A stretch of DNA of 64,000 nt, taken from contig JACKHM010000001.1 in assembly GCA_020638995.1 (NCBI GenBank), positions 3,038,001 to 3,102,000 of the forward strand, written 5' to 3'. The notes below the pieces were generated by a model. It was not told where the DNA came from. It saw only the letters and a program-made list of their open reading frames with translations, and ran no database searches. Origin of the DNA: Planctomycetaceae bacterium (lineage in GTDB: Bacteria; Planctomycetota; Planctomycetia; Pirellulales; Pirellulaceae). Position numbers and translations under genes: made by a program. Below, piece by piece: positions 42,443 through 50,841 of the stretch (positions are counted from its first letter, which is position 1; each line of letters starts with the position of its first letter).

Positions 42443-43534
42443 ATGGCAGACCACGACGCTAGATGGAAGCAAAGCCTACGTCGGCGAATGTCTGACTGGT
42501 TCAAACGCAACTCGCGTGACCTCCCGTGGCGACGAACTCGCGATCCCTATCACGTGTGGGTTAGCGAGATCATGTTGCAACAGACGCAAGTCGTTACCGT
42601 TATCCCATATTTCGAGCGGTTCATCGCTCGGTTTCCCACGATCGCATCCTTGGCCGAAGCCCACGAGGACCAAGTCTTGCGGCAATGGGAAGGATTGGGC
42701 TATTACCGCCGTGCGAGGCAACTTCACAAAGCGGCGCGTGCGATCGTCGATGACCACGGCGGTGACTTCCCTCGTGATGCCGATGCTGTGAAGGCGCTGC
42801 CCGGGATTGGCCGTTACACGGCCGGAGCCGTTCTCTCCATCGCATTCGACGCGCGCGAACCAATTCTAGAAGCGAACACGGTCCGCGTATTCAGTCGTTT
42901 GATTGGCTATCGTGGTGATACGACAAGCACCGAGGGACAACGTATCCTTTGGGACGCAGCCGAAGACTTTTTACCGCGAAAAAACGCCGGTGACTTCAAT
43001 CAAGCGATGATGGAGTTGGGCAGCGAAGTCTGTACGCCGCGCAATCCATGCTGTAACGACTGTCCCGTCGCGATGCTCTGCCCGACACGAGCCAAGGGCC
43101 TTCAGGAATCGATACCCGCCGCAAAGAAGAAGACGAATTATGAGGAGGTCAGCGAGGCCTGTGTCGTTGTACGGAGGAATGGCAAAGTGCTGCTTCGCCG
43201 ATGCGAAGAAGGAGAACGCTGGGCTGGACTCTGGGACTTTCCAAGATTGGCGAACAATGCACAAGCGGGCGCGGCGCTCCGCCGCGAGTTGAGCGAAAGG
43301 GTTCGCGAATTGACCGGATACCACGTCGCAATCGGCGAGCATCTAAAGACGATCAAACACGGTGTGACGCGATTCCGCATCACCTTGAAGTGCTTCGACG
43401 CGGAATGTCTGTCCGGCCCAAAGAAACGCACGGGCTTCGCTTGGGTTCCGCCTAGACAACTCGACGGCTATGCGTTGAGCGTAACGGGGCGCCGGGTTGC
43501 TGATGCGATTCAACAATCATCACCCAGAACATAG
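42443..43534 (+). CDS. mutY: A/G-specific adenine DNA glycosylase MutY
   Basis: 363 aa from the ATG at 42443 (MADHDARWKQ). MutY removes adenine mispaired with 8-oxoguanine in base-excision repair. Visible landmarks: Glu42 in WVSEIMLQQTQ (catalytic acid, E37 of E. coli), the helix-hairpin-helix LPGIGRYTAGAV, the 4Fe-4S ligands C197-x6-C204-x2-C207-x5-C213, and a C-terminal NUDIX-like 8-oxoG recognition domain (GKVLLRRCEEGERWAGLWDF). The position of the catalytic Asp (D138 in E. coli, in LDGNVKRV) holds Glu143 in ILEANTVRVFS, a conservative but notable change. The 3' end overlaps the convergent response-regulator gene by 25 bases. Confidence 0.93.
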   Translation: MADHDARWKQSLRRRMSDWFKRNSRDLPWRRTRDPYHVWVSEIMLQQTQVVTVIPYFERFIARFPTIASLAEAHEDQVLRQWEGLGYYRRARQLHKAARAIVDDHGGDFPRDADAVKALPGIGRYTAGAVLSIAFDAREPILEANTVRVFSRLIGYRGDTTSTEGQRILWDAAEDFLPRKNAGDFNQAMMELGSEVCTPRNPCCNDCPVAMLCPTRAKGLQESIPAAKKKTNYEEVSEACVVVRRNGKVLLRRCEEGERWAGLWDFPRLANNAQAGAALRRELSERVRELTGYHVAIGEHLKTIKHGVTRFRITLKCFDAECLSGPKKRTGFAWVPPRQLDGYALSVTGRRVADAIQQSSPRT

Positions 43535-44181
43535 CCGTGTCCACGACGCGTGTGCAGCAGTTTCGGCATATCAGGGAGTTCGATCTTCTTGCGCAAATAC
43601 CCGATGTAGACGTCAACAACATTGCTTTGCGATCCGGATTGATCGTAGACGTGTTCCCAAATGTCCATTCGCGAAACCACTTGCCGCGCGCGAGCAGAAA
43701 GGTATTCGAGCAAAGCGTACTCGCGCACTGTTAATTCGATCGTCTTGCCGGCGCGAGTCACAGTTCGATTCGTCGTATCAATCTCCAGATCGGCAACTCG
43801 AATCAGCGGATCTTTCACATCATAACGGCGACGAATCAAAGTGCGAACGCGAGCGAGAAGTTCCTCAAAGGCGAACGGCTTAATAAGATAATCATCCGCG
43901 CCACGATTCAGACCCTCGACGCGGTCATCAAGTTGATCCTTGGCAGTCAGAATAAGTACTGATGATCGACTGCCGCGCGATCTTAGCTTTTCGAGAATCG
44001 TCAGGCCATCAATTTCAGGCAGCATCAAATCCAGCACGATTACGTCGTAGTCATAAGACTCGGCGTACCAGAGCCCATTCAGACCATCCGCAGCCGAATC
44101 GACGGCTAACCCTGCTTCGCGCAGACCTTGCGTGACGGATTCACGAATTGGGCCGTAGTCCTCAATAACTAACACGCGCAT
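43510..44181 (-). CDS. OmpR-family response regulator
   Basis: 223 aa from the ATG at 44181 (MRVLVIEDYG); the extension to 44238 is unlikely. The receiver domain has the acidic pair E7-D8, phosphoacceptor Asp51 in VLDLMLPEIDG, and Lys101 in IKPFAFEELLARV. The C-terminal winged helix shows LTVREYALLEYL and RTVDVYIGYLRKKI-type sequence (here VVDVYIGYLRKKIE) ending RGHGYVL. It binds DNA after phosphorylation, probably by the divergent sensor kinase at 44583. The signal is unknown. Confidence 0.93.
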   Translation of the reverse strand: MRVLVIEDYGPIRESVTQGLREAGLAVDSAADGLNGLWYAESYDYDVIVLDLMLPEIDGLTILEKLRSRGSRSSVLILTAKDQLDDRVEGLNRGADDYLIKPFAFEELLARVRTLIRRRYDVKDPLIRVADLEIDTTNRTVTRAGKTIELTVREYALLEYLSARARQVVSRMDIWEHVYDQSGSQSNVVDVYIGYLRKKIELPDMPKLLHTRRGHGYVLGDDC

Positions 44182-44582
44182 CTTGTCACTGATAATCGCT
44201 AACACGAACCTAGACGAATCGGCTTTGAAACGCAGCACACCGGCGATGCACTCACGAGAGAGCCTCTGATCGCGACCTTCAGATCACGCCGACAAGTCGC
44301 CCAGTATAATCAGACGCACTCGATTCGCAGATCGATTTGTCCACGGATTGCGAGGTGGGCCGCAGGCCGGATCTTGGGGCAGGTAAGACCCAGGCAACTG
44401 ATCGCGGCCCACCACACAAGCCGTGTAACCTTTCGATTCGCGGAAGTATAACAAGCGAACATGAGAATAAAGTGAGTAAGTCAGGCGCAAGCTGTCCAAA
44501 AAGCAATAAATGTTGCACGAGCGTTCTCGCGACGATGTTATGATCAGAAACATACGGTTGCAATCTTGAGACGTCACAGTTC
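44182..44582. other. Divergent intergenic region of the two-component pair
   Basis: About 400 bases between the response regulator and the sensor kinase, which must hold promoters for both. No clear palindrome or gene was recognised; the frames on the minus strand here have no good ribosome site. Confidence 0.4.
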
Positions 44583-46097
44583 ATGAAATGGTCTTTGCGT
44601 TCACGTCTGTTGCTGGGTATCGGTACGACTGTGGTAGCTGGATTTGCCGCTGCTGTGGTTGCGATTTTTCTCGCCATGCGTGCGAGTCTGGTTCGCGAAT
44701 TTGATCTACATCTCGCCGCGCAGACGCATGCATTGGCAACGCTCATCAAGCAAGAAGGCGATCGCATCGAGATCCCGTTCGTCGATCGACCCCTGCCGGA
44801 ATTCGCAAGAAAAGTTCGGCCCGAGTATTACCAAGTGTGGGCAGATGACGGAAACGTCCTTGCCCGTTCGCGACGATTGGAAAGGGGAAACCTCACGCGA
44901 ACGAACGGATCGCTCGCGGCACCGGGCTTTCGTTACGACGATCTTCCAGATGGAAGGCGGGGGAGGCTCGCGGCAGTTGAGTTCTTCCCGGTTGTCGATG
45001 GTGAGCGATTGGATGATCCCCATACCAAGAGTGGCATCGACTTCGATGACGACAATGTCGATCGAGTTAATTTTTCGGACCGTCGACGCGTGACGCTTGT
45101 TGTCGCACGTGACACTTCCGAGATCGATCAGGCGATCTCAGAGCTTGCATGGACACTCTTCGCCATCTCGACCATAGTGACGCTCACCGTGCTCGGAGTC
45201 GTATCCTGGTTGTTAACGCGAAGCCTTCAGCCTCTGCGAGTCCTTGCCAAGCAGATCTCGAACTTAGATGCGAGCGACTTGAATCAGAGATTCGAGTTGA
45301 GTGATTTGCCAGACGAACTGGTTCCGGTGGTAGCGCGACTGAACGAGTTGCTAAGCCGACTCGAAGAATCGTTCTGGCGTGAACGAGCGCTGACCGCCGA
45401 TGTTGCACATGAATTGCGAACCCCACTCGCCGGTCTGCGAACGACGTTGGAAGTGACTCTCTGCCGAAGCCGCAGCCCGAAAGAATACGCGAAGACATTG
45501 AGGACCTGCGAGACAATTTGTATTGAGACGCAGCGAGTGGTCGAATCGCTGCTGTCGCTCGCCCGCGCAGATAGCGGCACAATTCCGTTAGAGAACTCCA
45601 ACGTAGACGTTCCAGTTTTCGTGACAGAATTGTGGGAGAGTTACAACGATCGTGCAAACGAGCGATTCGTTACCGCTTCCTTTGACGGACCGCTGACACT
45701 GTGTATACAAACAGATGCTGATAAGCTAAGAGTCGTCTTGTCCAATCTGTTCGACAACGCGGTCGACTATACGAATCAAGGCGGCAACATCTCGGTCGGT
45801 TGGCGCCGCGACGGTCATGGGGTGCGATTTACTGTCGCGAATACGGGATGCGAGCTCGATAAGGATCAGCTTTCCAAAGTCTTCAATCGTTTTTGGCGTG
45901 CCGACGTTGCACGGGCGGCAACGGGAACGCATGTCGGCGTCGGACTTGCCCTTTGTCGCCGAATCATCGAGATGCTCGGCGGTTCGATTGAGGCGGTCAA
46001 TCGTGACGGAATGTTTGTGACTTCACTTTATCTGCCATGTGATCTTGCATCTCATTCAGGCACCGTCCTGCAAGCGTCCAACACGACCTGTAGTTAG
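44583..46097 (+). CDS. Sensor histidine kinase (HAMP, HisKA, HATPase_c)
   Basis: 504 aa. Two membrane helices (about 11-32 and 182-205) bracket a periplasmic sensing domain of about 150 residues. A HAMP linker follows (SLQPLRVLAKQISNLDASDL), then the H-box DVAHELRTPLAGLRTTLE with the phosphorylated His near 276, the N-box SNLFDNAVDYT, and G-boxes ending GVGLALCRRIIEMLGG. Asn/Asp residues of the ATP site look complete. It autophosphorylates on ATP and should pass phosphate to the divergent OmpR-type regulator. The stimulus is not evident. Confidence 0.93.
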   Translation: MKWSLRSRLLLGIGTTVVAGFAAAVVAIFLAMRASLVREFDLHLAAQTHALATLIKQEGDRIEIPFVDRPLPEFARKVRPEYYQVWADDGNVLARSRRLERGNLTRTNGSLAAPGFRYDDLPDGRRGRLAAVEFFPVVDGERLDDPHTKSGIDFDDDNVDRVNFSDRRRVTLVVARDTSEIDQAISELAWTLFAISTIVTLTVLGVVSWLLTRSLQPLRVLAKQISNLDASDLNQRFELSDLPDELVPVVARLNELLSRLEESFWRERALTADVAHELRTPLAGLRTTLEVTLCRSRSPKEYAKTLRTCETICIETQRVVESLLSLARADSGTIPLENSNVDVPVFVTELWESYNDRANERFVTASFDGPLTLCIQTDADKLRVVLSNLFDNAVDYTNQGGNISVGWRRDGHGVRFTVANTGCELDKDQLSKVFNRFWRADVARAATGTHVGVGLALCRRIIEMLGGSIEAVNRDGMFVTSLYLPCDLASHSGTVLQASNTTCS

Positions 46098-46216
46098 ATC
46101 AGCGTGCTGTGAATCGCTTTGAACGACGGGGAACCTAGCCCTTGTTGCGATGAGCCGGGGCACCCTACAATGCTGGCTGCTCACAATGCAGAGAATGCAA
46201 CTAGGAATTAGCAGCT

Positions 46217-47215
46217 GTGTCAAAGTCACTCCGGACGGGGATGACGCTTGTCGAATTGCTCGTGACGCTGGCAATCATCGGGATTCTCGTCGCGATCATG
46301 TTGCCCGCGGTACAGCAGTCACGTGAGGCCATTCGCCGCATGAGCTGCCAGAACAACCTCAAGCAAATGGGGCTGGCATTGCACTCGTTCGAGTCGGTTC
46401 ATCGTCGCTTTCCGAAGGGCGCGACAGAGGCCAGCGGGTGGGCGACGGGCGGATGCGATCCTGAGGAGGCTGAGATCGAAGACAACCCAGGCGAGTGTAC
46501 GGACCTTCAAAACTGGGTACCAAAGTGCTTGTCATTCCTTGAAGCATCCACGGTTGCAGACGCCTATGACTTCGACCGACCGTGGAGCCATTTAACGAAT
46601 CGCGCTGCCGTGAGCACAGCACTCAATCTGTTTCTTTGCCCTTCCGCTCCAGGAACAAATCGATCCGATCAACACCACGTCGTTGGTGCGGCGGCGACTG
46701 ACTACGGTGCCATCTTTCAGGTAGACAGAGATGTTTATATGGACTTGTTCGGCGTCCCGGACCCAGGTGTTGCCGCGCGGCAAGGTGTGCTCGCAGAATA
46801 CGAGTCGTGCCGTCCCGCATGGATCACGGATGGATTATCGAACACGCTGCTGCTGGCAGAGCGTGCTGGCAAAGGACTTGCATACGTCCTCGGCAGCCCG
46901 ATGTCAAAGGCTCAGTTCCTGCGTTACCCCGAGGATGACGTCGTCGAAATCTCCGGTGAAATCTATGTCCAAGAAGGTATCGGCTGGGCCGATCCGGATT
47001 CGGGATTTAGCGTCGAGGGCACGGGTGAGGATGGCGTCGACCTCTGTGGTCCGTACATGATCAACGCGAACAATATCGGTGAAGCGTACAGCTTTCATCG
47101 CGGCGGCGCGAACTTTGTCTGCGCAGACGGTTCCGTTCGCTTCCTCAACGAGCAGATCGATGTATGGGCATACGTCGCGCTCTGCACCCGGGGTGGTGGT
47201 GAGGTTACGCAATAA
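46217..47215 (+). CDS. DUF1559 family pseudopilin-like protein
   Basis: 332 aa with a GTG start (MSKSLRTGMTLVELLVTLAI). The N-terminus is a type IV prepilin signal: cleavage after Gly8, then MTLVE with Glu at +5 and a hydrophobic helix. The DUF1559 body starts REAIRRMSCQNNLKQMGLAL and ends with the family hallmark His-x9-Asp-Gly (FHRGGANFVCADGSVRFL). These proteins are massively expanded in planctomycetes; their role is unknown but the leader predicts processing by prepilin peptidase and export through a pseudopilus machine. It stands alone here. Confidence 0.93.
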   Translation: MSKSLRTGMTLVELLVTLAIIGILVAIMLPAVQQSREAIRRMSCQNNLKQMGLALHSFESVHRRFPKGATEASGWATGGCDPEEAEIEDNPGECTDLQNWVPKCLSFLEASTVADAYDFDRPWSHLTNRAAVSTALNLFLCPSAPGTNRSDQHHVVGAAATDYGAIFQVDRDVYMDLFGVPDPGVAARQGVLAEYESCRPAWITDGLSNTLLLAERAGKGLAYVLGSPMSKAQFLRYPEDDVVEISGEIYVQEGIGWADPDSGFSVEGTGEDGVDLCGPYMINANNIGEAYSFHRGGANFVCADGSVRFLNEQIDVWAYVALCTRGGGEVTQ

Positions 47216-47283
47216 CCACCACTCGGGCGCGATTGTCGTCCTGGCGCACTCATTTATCGGTCAAGCCCTTCGCGGACCCTTGT

Positions 47284-48129
47284 CTACGCTGGCGGCGGCG
47301 TTGGAGTGGCAATATCACCTGCTGTCGTGATCGAAAGACCACCAGAGGCTCGTAAGTCCACACGATAGGCCTTACCCTTTTTAACTTTGATCGATGGTGC
47401 TTCACCATGAACTGCACGAATGCCTAGTTCATCCTGCTTCGTTTCGCTATTAGCGACCTCCCAGAAGTCACTCCAAATCTTTTTCTCAAACTCCGACATC
47501 TCGCCGCCACGGCCATAGACTGCCGGACGCGAACCATCTTCATCGAGCGCAAAGCCATCACGGGGTTCTTGCATTTCGCCGAAGATACGGCGGAAGAGAA
47601 CCAGCGAGGTAGAACGGTCGATATCCGCTTGCTCGACATACTTGTCGTCAAACTTTACAACCCAACTGTCGATGTACAGGACTTCGCCCTTGATTTCGAC
47701 GCGTTTCGGAACGCCGATGGGGTCTCCATTGCCATTAATCTCTTGAAATTCGATCTGTGTGAGCGTTGTGTCTGTCGCCTCGTCCTTGGTTTGATCCACA
47801 ACCCTGACCAACGCTATGCGATGATCCACTTTGAGCAATCGCATCGCCGTATCTAGACGCTCAATCTCTTGCTGCTTTTCGGCGACCTCGTCGTTCAGCG
47901 CACCAATCTCCTGTTCCTTAACTCGAATGACAGCGTCTTTCGCTTCGAGATCGGCCTTCGCCTTAACCAGCGCCTCTGCGGCTCGTTGGGCTTCCAGTTC
48001 GGTCGCGTTATAGGTGTTGTAACCGTACCAGCCGCCAATCCCCAAACCACCGACGATGACGGTCGCCAGCAAAGTGCGTATTGCGCTAGTGATAATCGAG
48101 ACTTTTTCCATGAATGTCGTTTTGGCCAT
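47284..48129 (-). CDS. Membrane-anchored coiled-coil protein
   Basis: 281 aa. One N-terminal membrane helix (AIRTLLATVIVGGLGIGGWY, about 17-36) is followed by a coiled coil (LEAQRAAEALVKAKADLEAK, EVAEKQQEIERLDTAMRLL; about 43-98). The remainder is a beta-rich extracytoplasmic domain (TLTQIEFQEINGNGDPIGVP, VLYIDSWVVKFDDKYVEQAD) and a proline tail. I recognise no family, but the architecture recurs in planctomycetes. It may be co-directional with trpC upstream, 157 bases away, but no functional link is visible. Confidence 0.75.
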   Translation of the reverse strand: MAKTTFMEKVSIITSAIRTLLATVIVGGLGIGGWYGYNTYNATELEAQRAAEALVKAKADLEAKDAVIRVKEQEIGALNDEVAEKQQEIERLDTAMRLLKVDHRIALVRVVDQTKDEATDTTLTQIEFQEINGNGDPIGVPKRVEIKGEVLYIDSWVVKFDDKYVEQADIDRSTSLVLFRRIFGEMQEPRDGFALDEDGSRPAVYGRGGEMSEFEKKIWSDFWEVANSETKQDELGIRAVHGEAPSIKVKKGKAYRVDLRASGGLSITTAGDIATPTPPPA

Positions 48130-48286
48130 CTTCGTGCTTCCCGAAAGCGTCAGTTATTCGTGCGAGTAATCGCCACAGCATCTATAGTGTCGGCGTTCCC
48201 AATTCTAGCTCACCACGATCCGCGTCCGAAGTTAAGCGGGATCAGATAAAGACGGCCTGATACATAAGATGTATCGGCTGTGTCGG

Positions 48287-49069
48287 TTAGCGGCCCAGCA
48301 ACTTGCGCACCGCGAGTCCAACGTCGGACTGGGACATTAGGTATTCGCCCACCAGAATCGCATCGACGCCGGCAGCTTCGAGTGACAAGACATCACTTCG
48401 GCCATGAATTCCGCTCTCGCCCACCAGAATGCATTGCTCGGGAATCCGCTTTCGCATTCGAACCGTGTGCTGCAGGTCGACTTCAAATGTTCGCAGATCG
48501 CGATTGTTGACGCCGATCAATGTGGCGCCTGCGTCGATTACGCGGGATAGGTTATCGGGCTCGTAGAGTTCAACCAGCGGTGTCATGCCAAGTTGAATCG
48601 CTTCGTTGTGAAGCTTCCTGAGGTTACAGTTATCAAGGCATTCAGCAATCAACAACACAGCGTCCGCACCGGCTGCGCGAGCTTCGAGCAATTGGTAAGT
48701 GTCGAGAATGAAATCTTTTCGTAACACTGGTACGGACACGGCGGCGCGAATCTCTCTTAAGTATTGAAGACTGCCCTGAAAGTACTCCACGTCAGTCAAG
48801 ACACTGATACAAGAAGCACCATTCGCTTCGTAGGTTTTTGCGATCTCGACTGGATCAAAATCTTCGCGAATCAACCCTTTCGACGGACTCGCCTTCTTGA
48901 CTTCCGCAATCAACCTGATGGAGCCGCCGGCAGACAGGGCTTTGAAAAAATCACGCGGCGGAGGAGCCTTTTCAATTGCGGCGTGCAGATCGGCCTCGGG
49001 GCACATCGCCTTCGCGCGTATGATTTCATCACGTTTCGTTGCGACGATCTTGTCGAGAATCGTGGGCAT
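48287..49069 (-). CDS. trpC: Indole-3-glycerol phosphate synthase
   Basis: 260 aa, the normal length for a monofunctional TrpC. It converts carboxyphenylamino-deoxyribulose-5-phosphate to indole-3-glycerol phosphate in tryptophan synthesis. TIM-barrel motifs are all present: IAEVKKASPSKG (catalytic Lys), VLRKDFILDTYQL, LIGVNNRDLRTFEVD, and the phosphate-binding LVGESGI and VDAILVGEYLM. No other trp genes are adjacent. purH ends 24 bases upstream in the same direction, so the two may be co-transcribed. Confidence 0.96.
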   Translation of the reverse strand: MPTILDKIVATKRDEIIRAKAMCPEADLHAAIEKAPPPRDFFKALSAGGSIRLIAEVKKASPSKGLIREDFDPVEIAKTYEANGASCISVLTDVEYFQGSLQYLREIRAAVSVPVLRKDFILDTYQLLEARAAGADAVLLIAECLDNCNLRKLHNEAIQLGMTPLVELYEPDNLSRVIDAGATLIGVNNRDLRTFEVDLQHTVRMRKRIPEQCILVGESGIHGRSDVLSLEAAGVDAILVGEYLMSQSDVGLAVRKLLGR

Positions 49070-49093
49070 GCGGCAGCTCCGGCTTGAGGAAAC

Positions 49094-50662
49094 CTAGTGC
49101 TTAAAATGCCGTCGACCGGTGAAGATCATCGGCATACCGACTTCATCACAAGCCGCAATCACTTCGTTGTCATTTTTAGAGCCGCCCGGCTGTATAATCG
49201 CCGCGACTCCTGCCTCAGCCGCTTTGTAGATTGAATCCGGAAACGGGAAAAACGCATCAGAAGAAAGCACTGATCCGGCGGCCCGATCGCCAGCTTTGCG
49301 AATCGCGATCTCGACAGAATCGACACGGCTCATCTGGCCAGCACCGACCCCACATAAAGACTGGTCCTTGGATAACGTAATCGCATTCGACTTAACGTGC
49401 CGCACCACTGCCCAACCAAATCGCAGTTCCGCCATTTGTTCATCGGTTGGTTCTGCGGCAGTGACGACTTTCCATTCAGTTTCTGGATCGGGTAAGGCGT
49501 CCGAGTCTTGAACTAACATCCCGCCATCGATGTGACGATATTGTCGCTGTGGCTTTACTTCATCGAGACGACCGACTTGCATCAGACGGACGTTGCTTCG
49601 CCATTTCGGCTTGCTAGTCAAGACACCAACCGCTGCAGCCTCAAAATCAGGAGCCACAATCGCTTCGACGAACAGACCCGGGGTCGCCAGAAACTCGGCA
49701 GTTGCAACGTCGACAATTCGGTTAAAACCGATCACCGATCCGAATGCACTAACGGGATCACCAGCCATTGCCTTTTCTGCGGCTGAACTTAGTGACTCGG
49801 CGGAGGCCGCGCCGCACGGATTGTTGTGCTTGATAACCGAACACGCAGCTCCCGGCAAAGAGCGAGCAATCGTGAGCGCGCTGTCGAGATCCAAAAAATT
49901 GTTATAGGAAAGTTCTTTGCCATTCAGTTGGCGAGCGGTCACTAAACTCGCATGTCGAGCTCCGACTTCGCTATAGACCGCGGCCTTTTGGTGTGGGTTC
50001 TCGCCATATCTGAGGACCGCCTTGCGGTGCAAAGTGATGTTCGTCGTCGGTGCAAAGGGTCCGTCAGTAGTTTCGCCGCAGAAGTAGTCGGCGATTGCTC
50101 GATCGTACGCCGCAGTGCGGGCGAAGGCTTCAGCGGCCAATCGTCTGCGTAATGACAGCGAAGTTGAGCCCTCGTTCGTAACTTGTTCGAGGATTGCAGA
50201 GTACTGCTCGGGATGTGTTGCAATACTGACAAACTTATGATTTTTTGCAGCGGCCCGCACGAGGCTGGGGCCACCAATGTCGATCTGCTCGATCGCTTCG
50301 TCCCGAGTCACTCCCTCGCGTGCGATTGTGGCCTCGAACGGATATAGATTAACCACGATCAGCTCAAATGGCACAATGTCGTACTCGTCGATCACCCCCA
50401 TATCGTCCGGACGATCATGCCTGCAGAGGATTCCACCAAAAATCTTCGGATGCAAGGTTTTCAATCTTCCGTCCATCATCTCGGGAAAATCCGTGTAGTC
50501 GCTGACATCGTGCACACGAAGACCTTGGCTTTCGAGGTGCTTGCGCGTGCCCCCTGTGCTGTAGATCTCGACACCGGCACTCGACAGACCGTAGGCAAAA
50601 CCGGCCAAGCCAAGCTTGTCGCTCACGCTGATCAGAGCACGACGAATCGTCGGATTATCCAT
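49094..50662 (-). CDS. purH: Bifunctional phosphoribosylaminoimidazolecarboxamide formyltransferase/IMP cyclohydrolase
   Basis: 522 aa, full length. The N-terminal IMP cyclohydrolase (MGS-like) domain has ALISVSDKLGLAGFAYGLSS, STGGTRKHLE and MMDGRLKTLHPKI; the C-terminal AICAR transformylase has LRYGENPHQKAAVY, LNGKELSYNN and VIKHNNPCGAA. It catalyses the last two steps of purine synthesis. trpC follows after 24 bases. No sign of truncation. Confidence 0.97.
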   Translation of the reverse strand: MDNPTIRRALISVSDKLGLAGFAYGLSSAGVEIYSTGGTRKHLESQGLRVHDVSDYTDFPEMMDGRLKTLHPKIFGGILCRHDRPDDMGVIDEYDIVPFELIVVNLYPFEATIAREGVTRDEAIEQIDIGGPSLVRAAAKNHKFVSIATHPEQYSAILEQVTNEGSTSLSLRRRLAAEAFARTAAYDRAIADYFCGETTDGPFAPTTNITLHRKAVLRYGENPHQKAAVYSEVGARHASLVTARQLNGKELSYNNFLDLDSALTIARSLPGAACSVIKHNNPCGAASAESLSSAAEKAMAGDPVSAFGSVIGFNRIVDVATAEFLATPGLFVEAIVAPDFEAAAVGVLTSKPKWRSNVRLMQVGRLDEVKPQRQYRHIDGGMLVQDSDALPDPETEWKVVTAAEPTDEQMAELRFGWAVVRHVKSNAITLSKDQSLCGVGAGQMSRVDSVEIAIRKAGDRAAGSVLSSDAFFPFPDSIYKAAEAGVAAIIQPGGSKNDNEVIAACDEVGMPMIFTGRRHFKH

Positions 50663-50841
50663 TTCAGAAGTTCTCGCAGTCGGAAACCACCTGGGACAAG
50701 TGCCATGAGCACTCAGTAAGACCCTGGTTTACGTGTTGCCGTGCGAGCGGTCAAGGTGCGGAGCACCGCATGAATCCGATGATTATGGCCGACGATATCG
50801 AATCGTTGGCGAGCTGTAACGAAAGAGTCGAGACTTGAATC

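Noticed and set aside
44284..44577. 97-codon minus-strand frame between the two-component genes
   Set aside because: No ribosome site; it would occupy the promoter region of both genes and has no recognisable domain.
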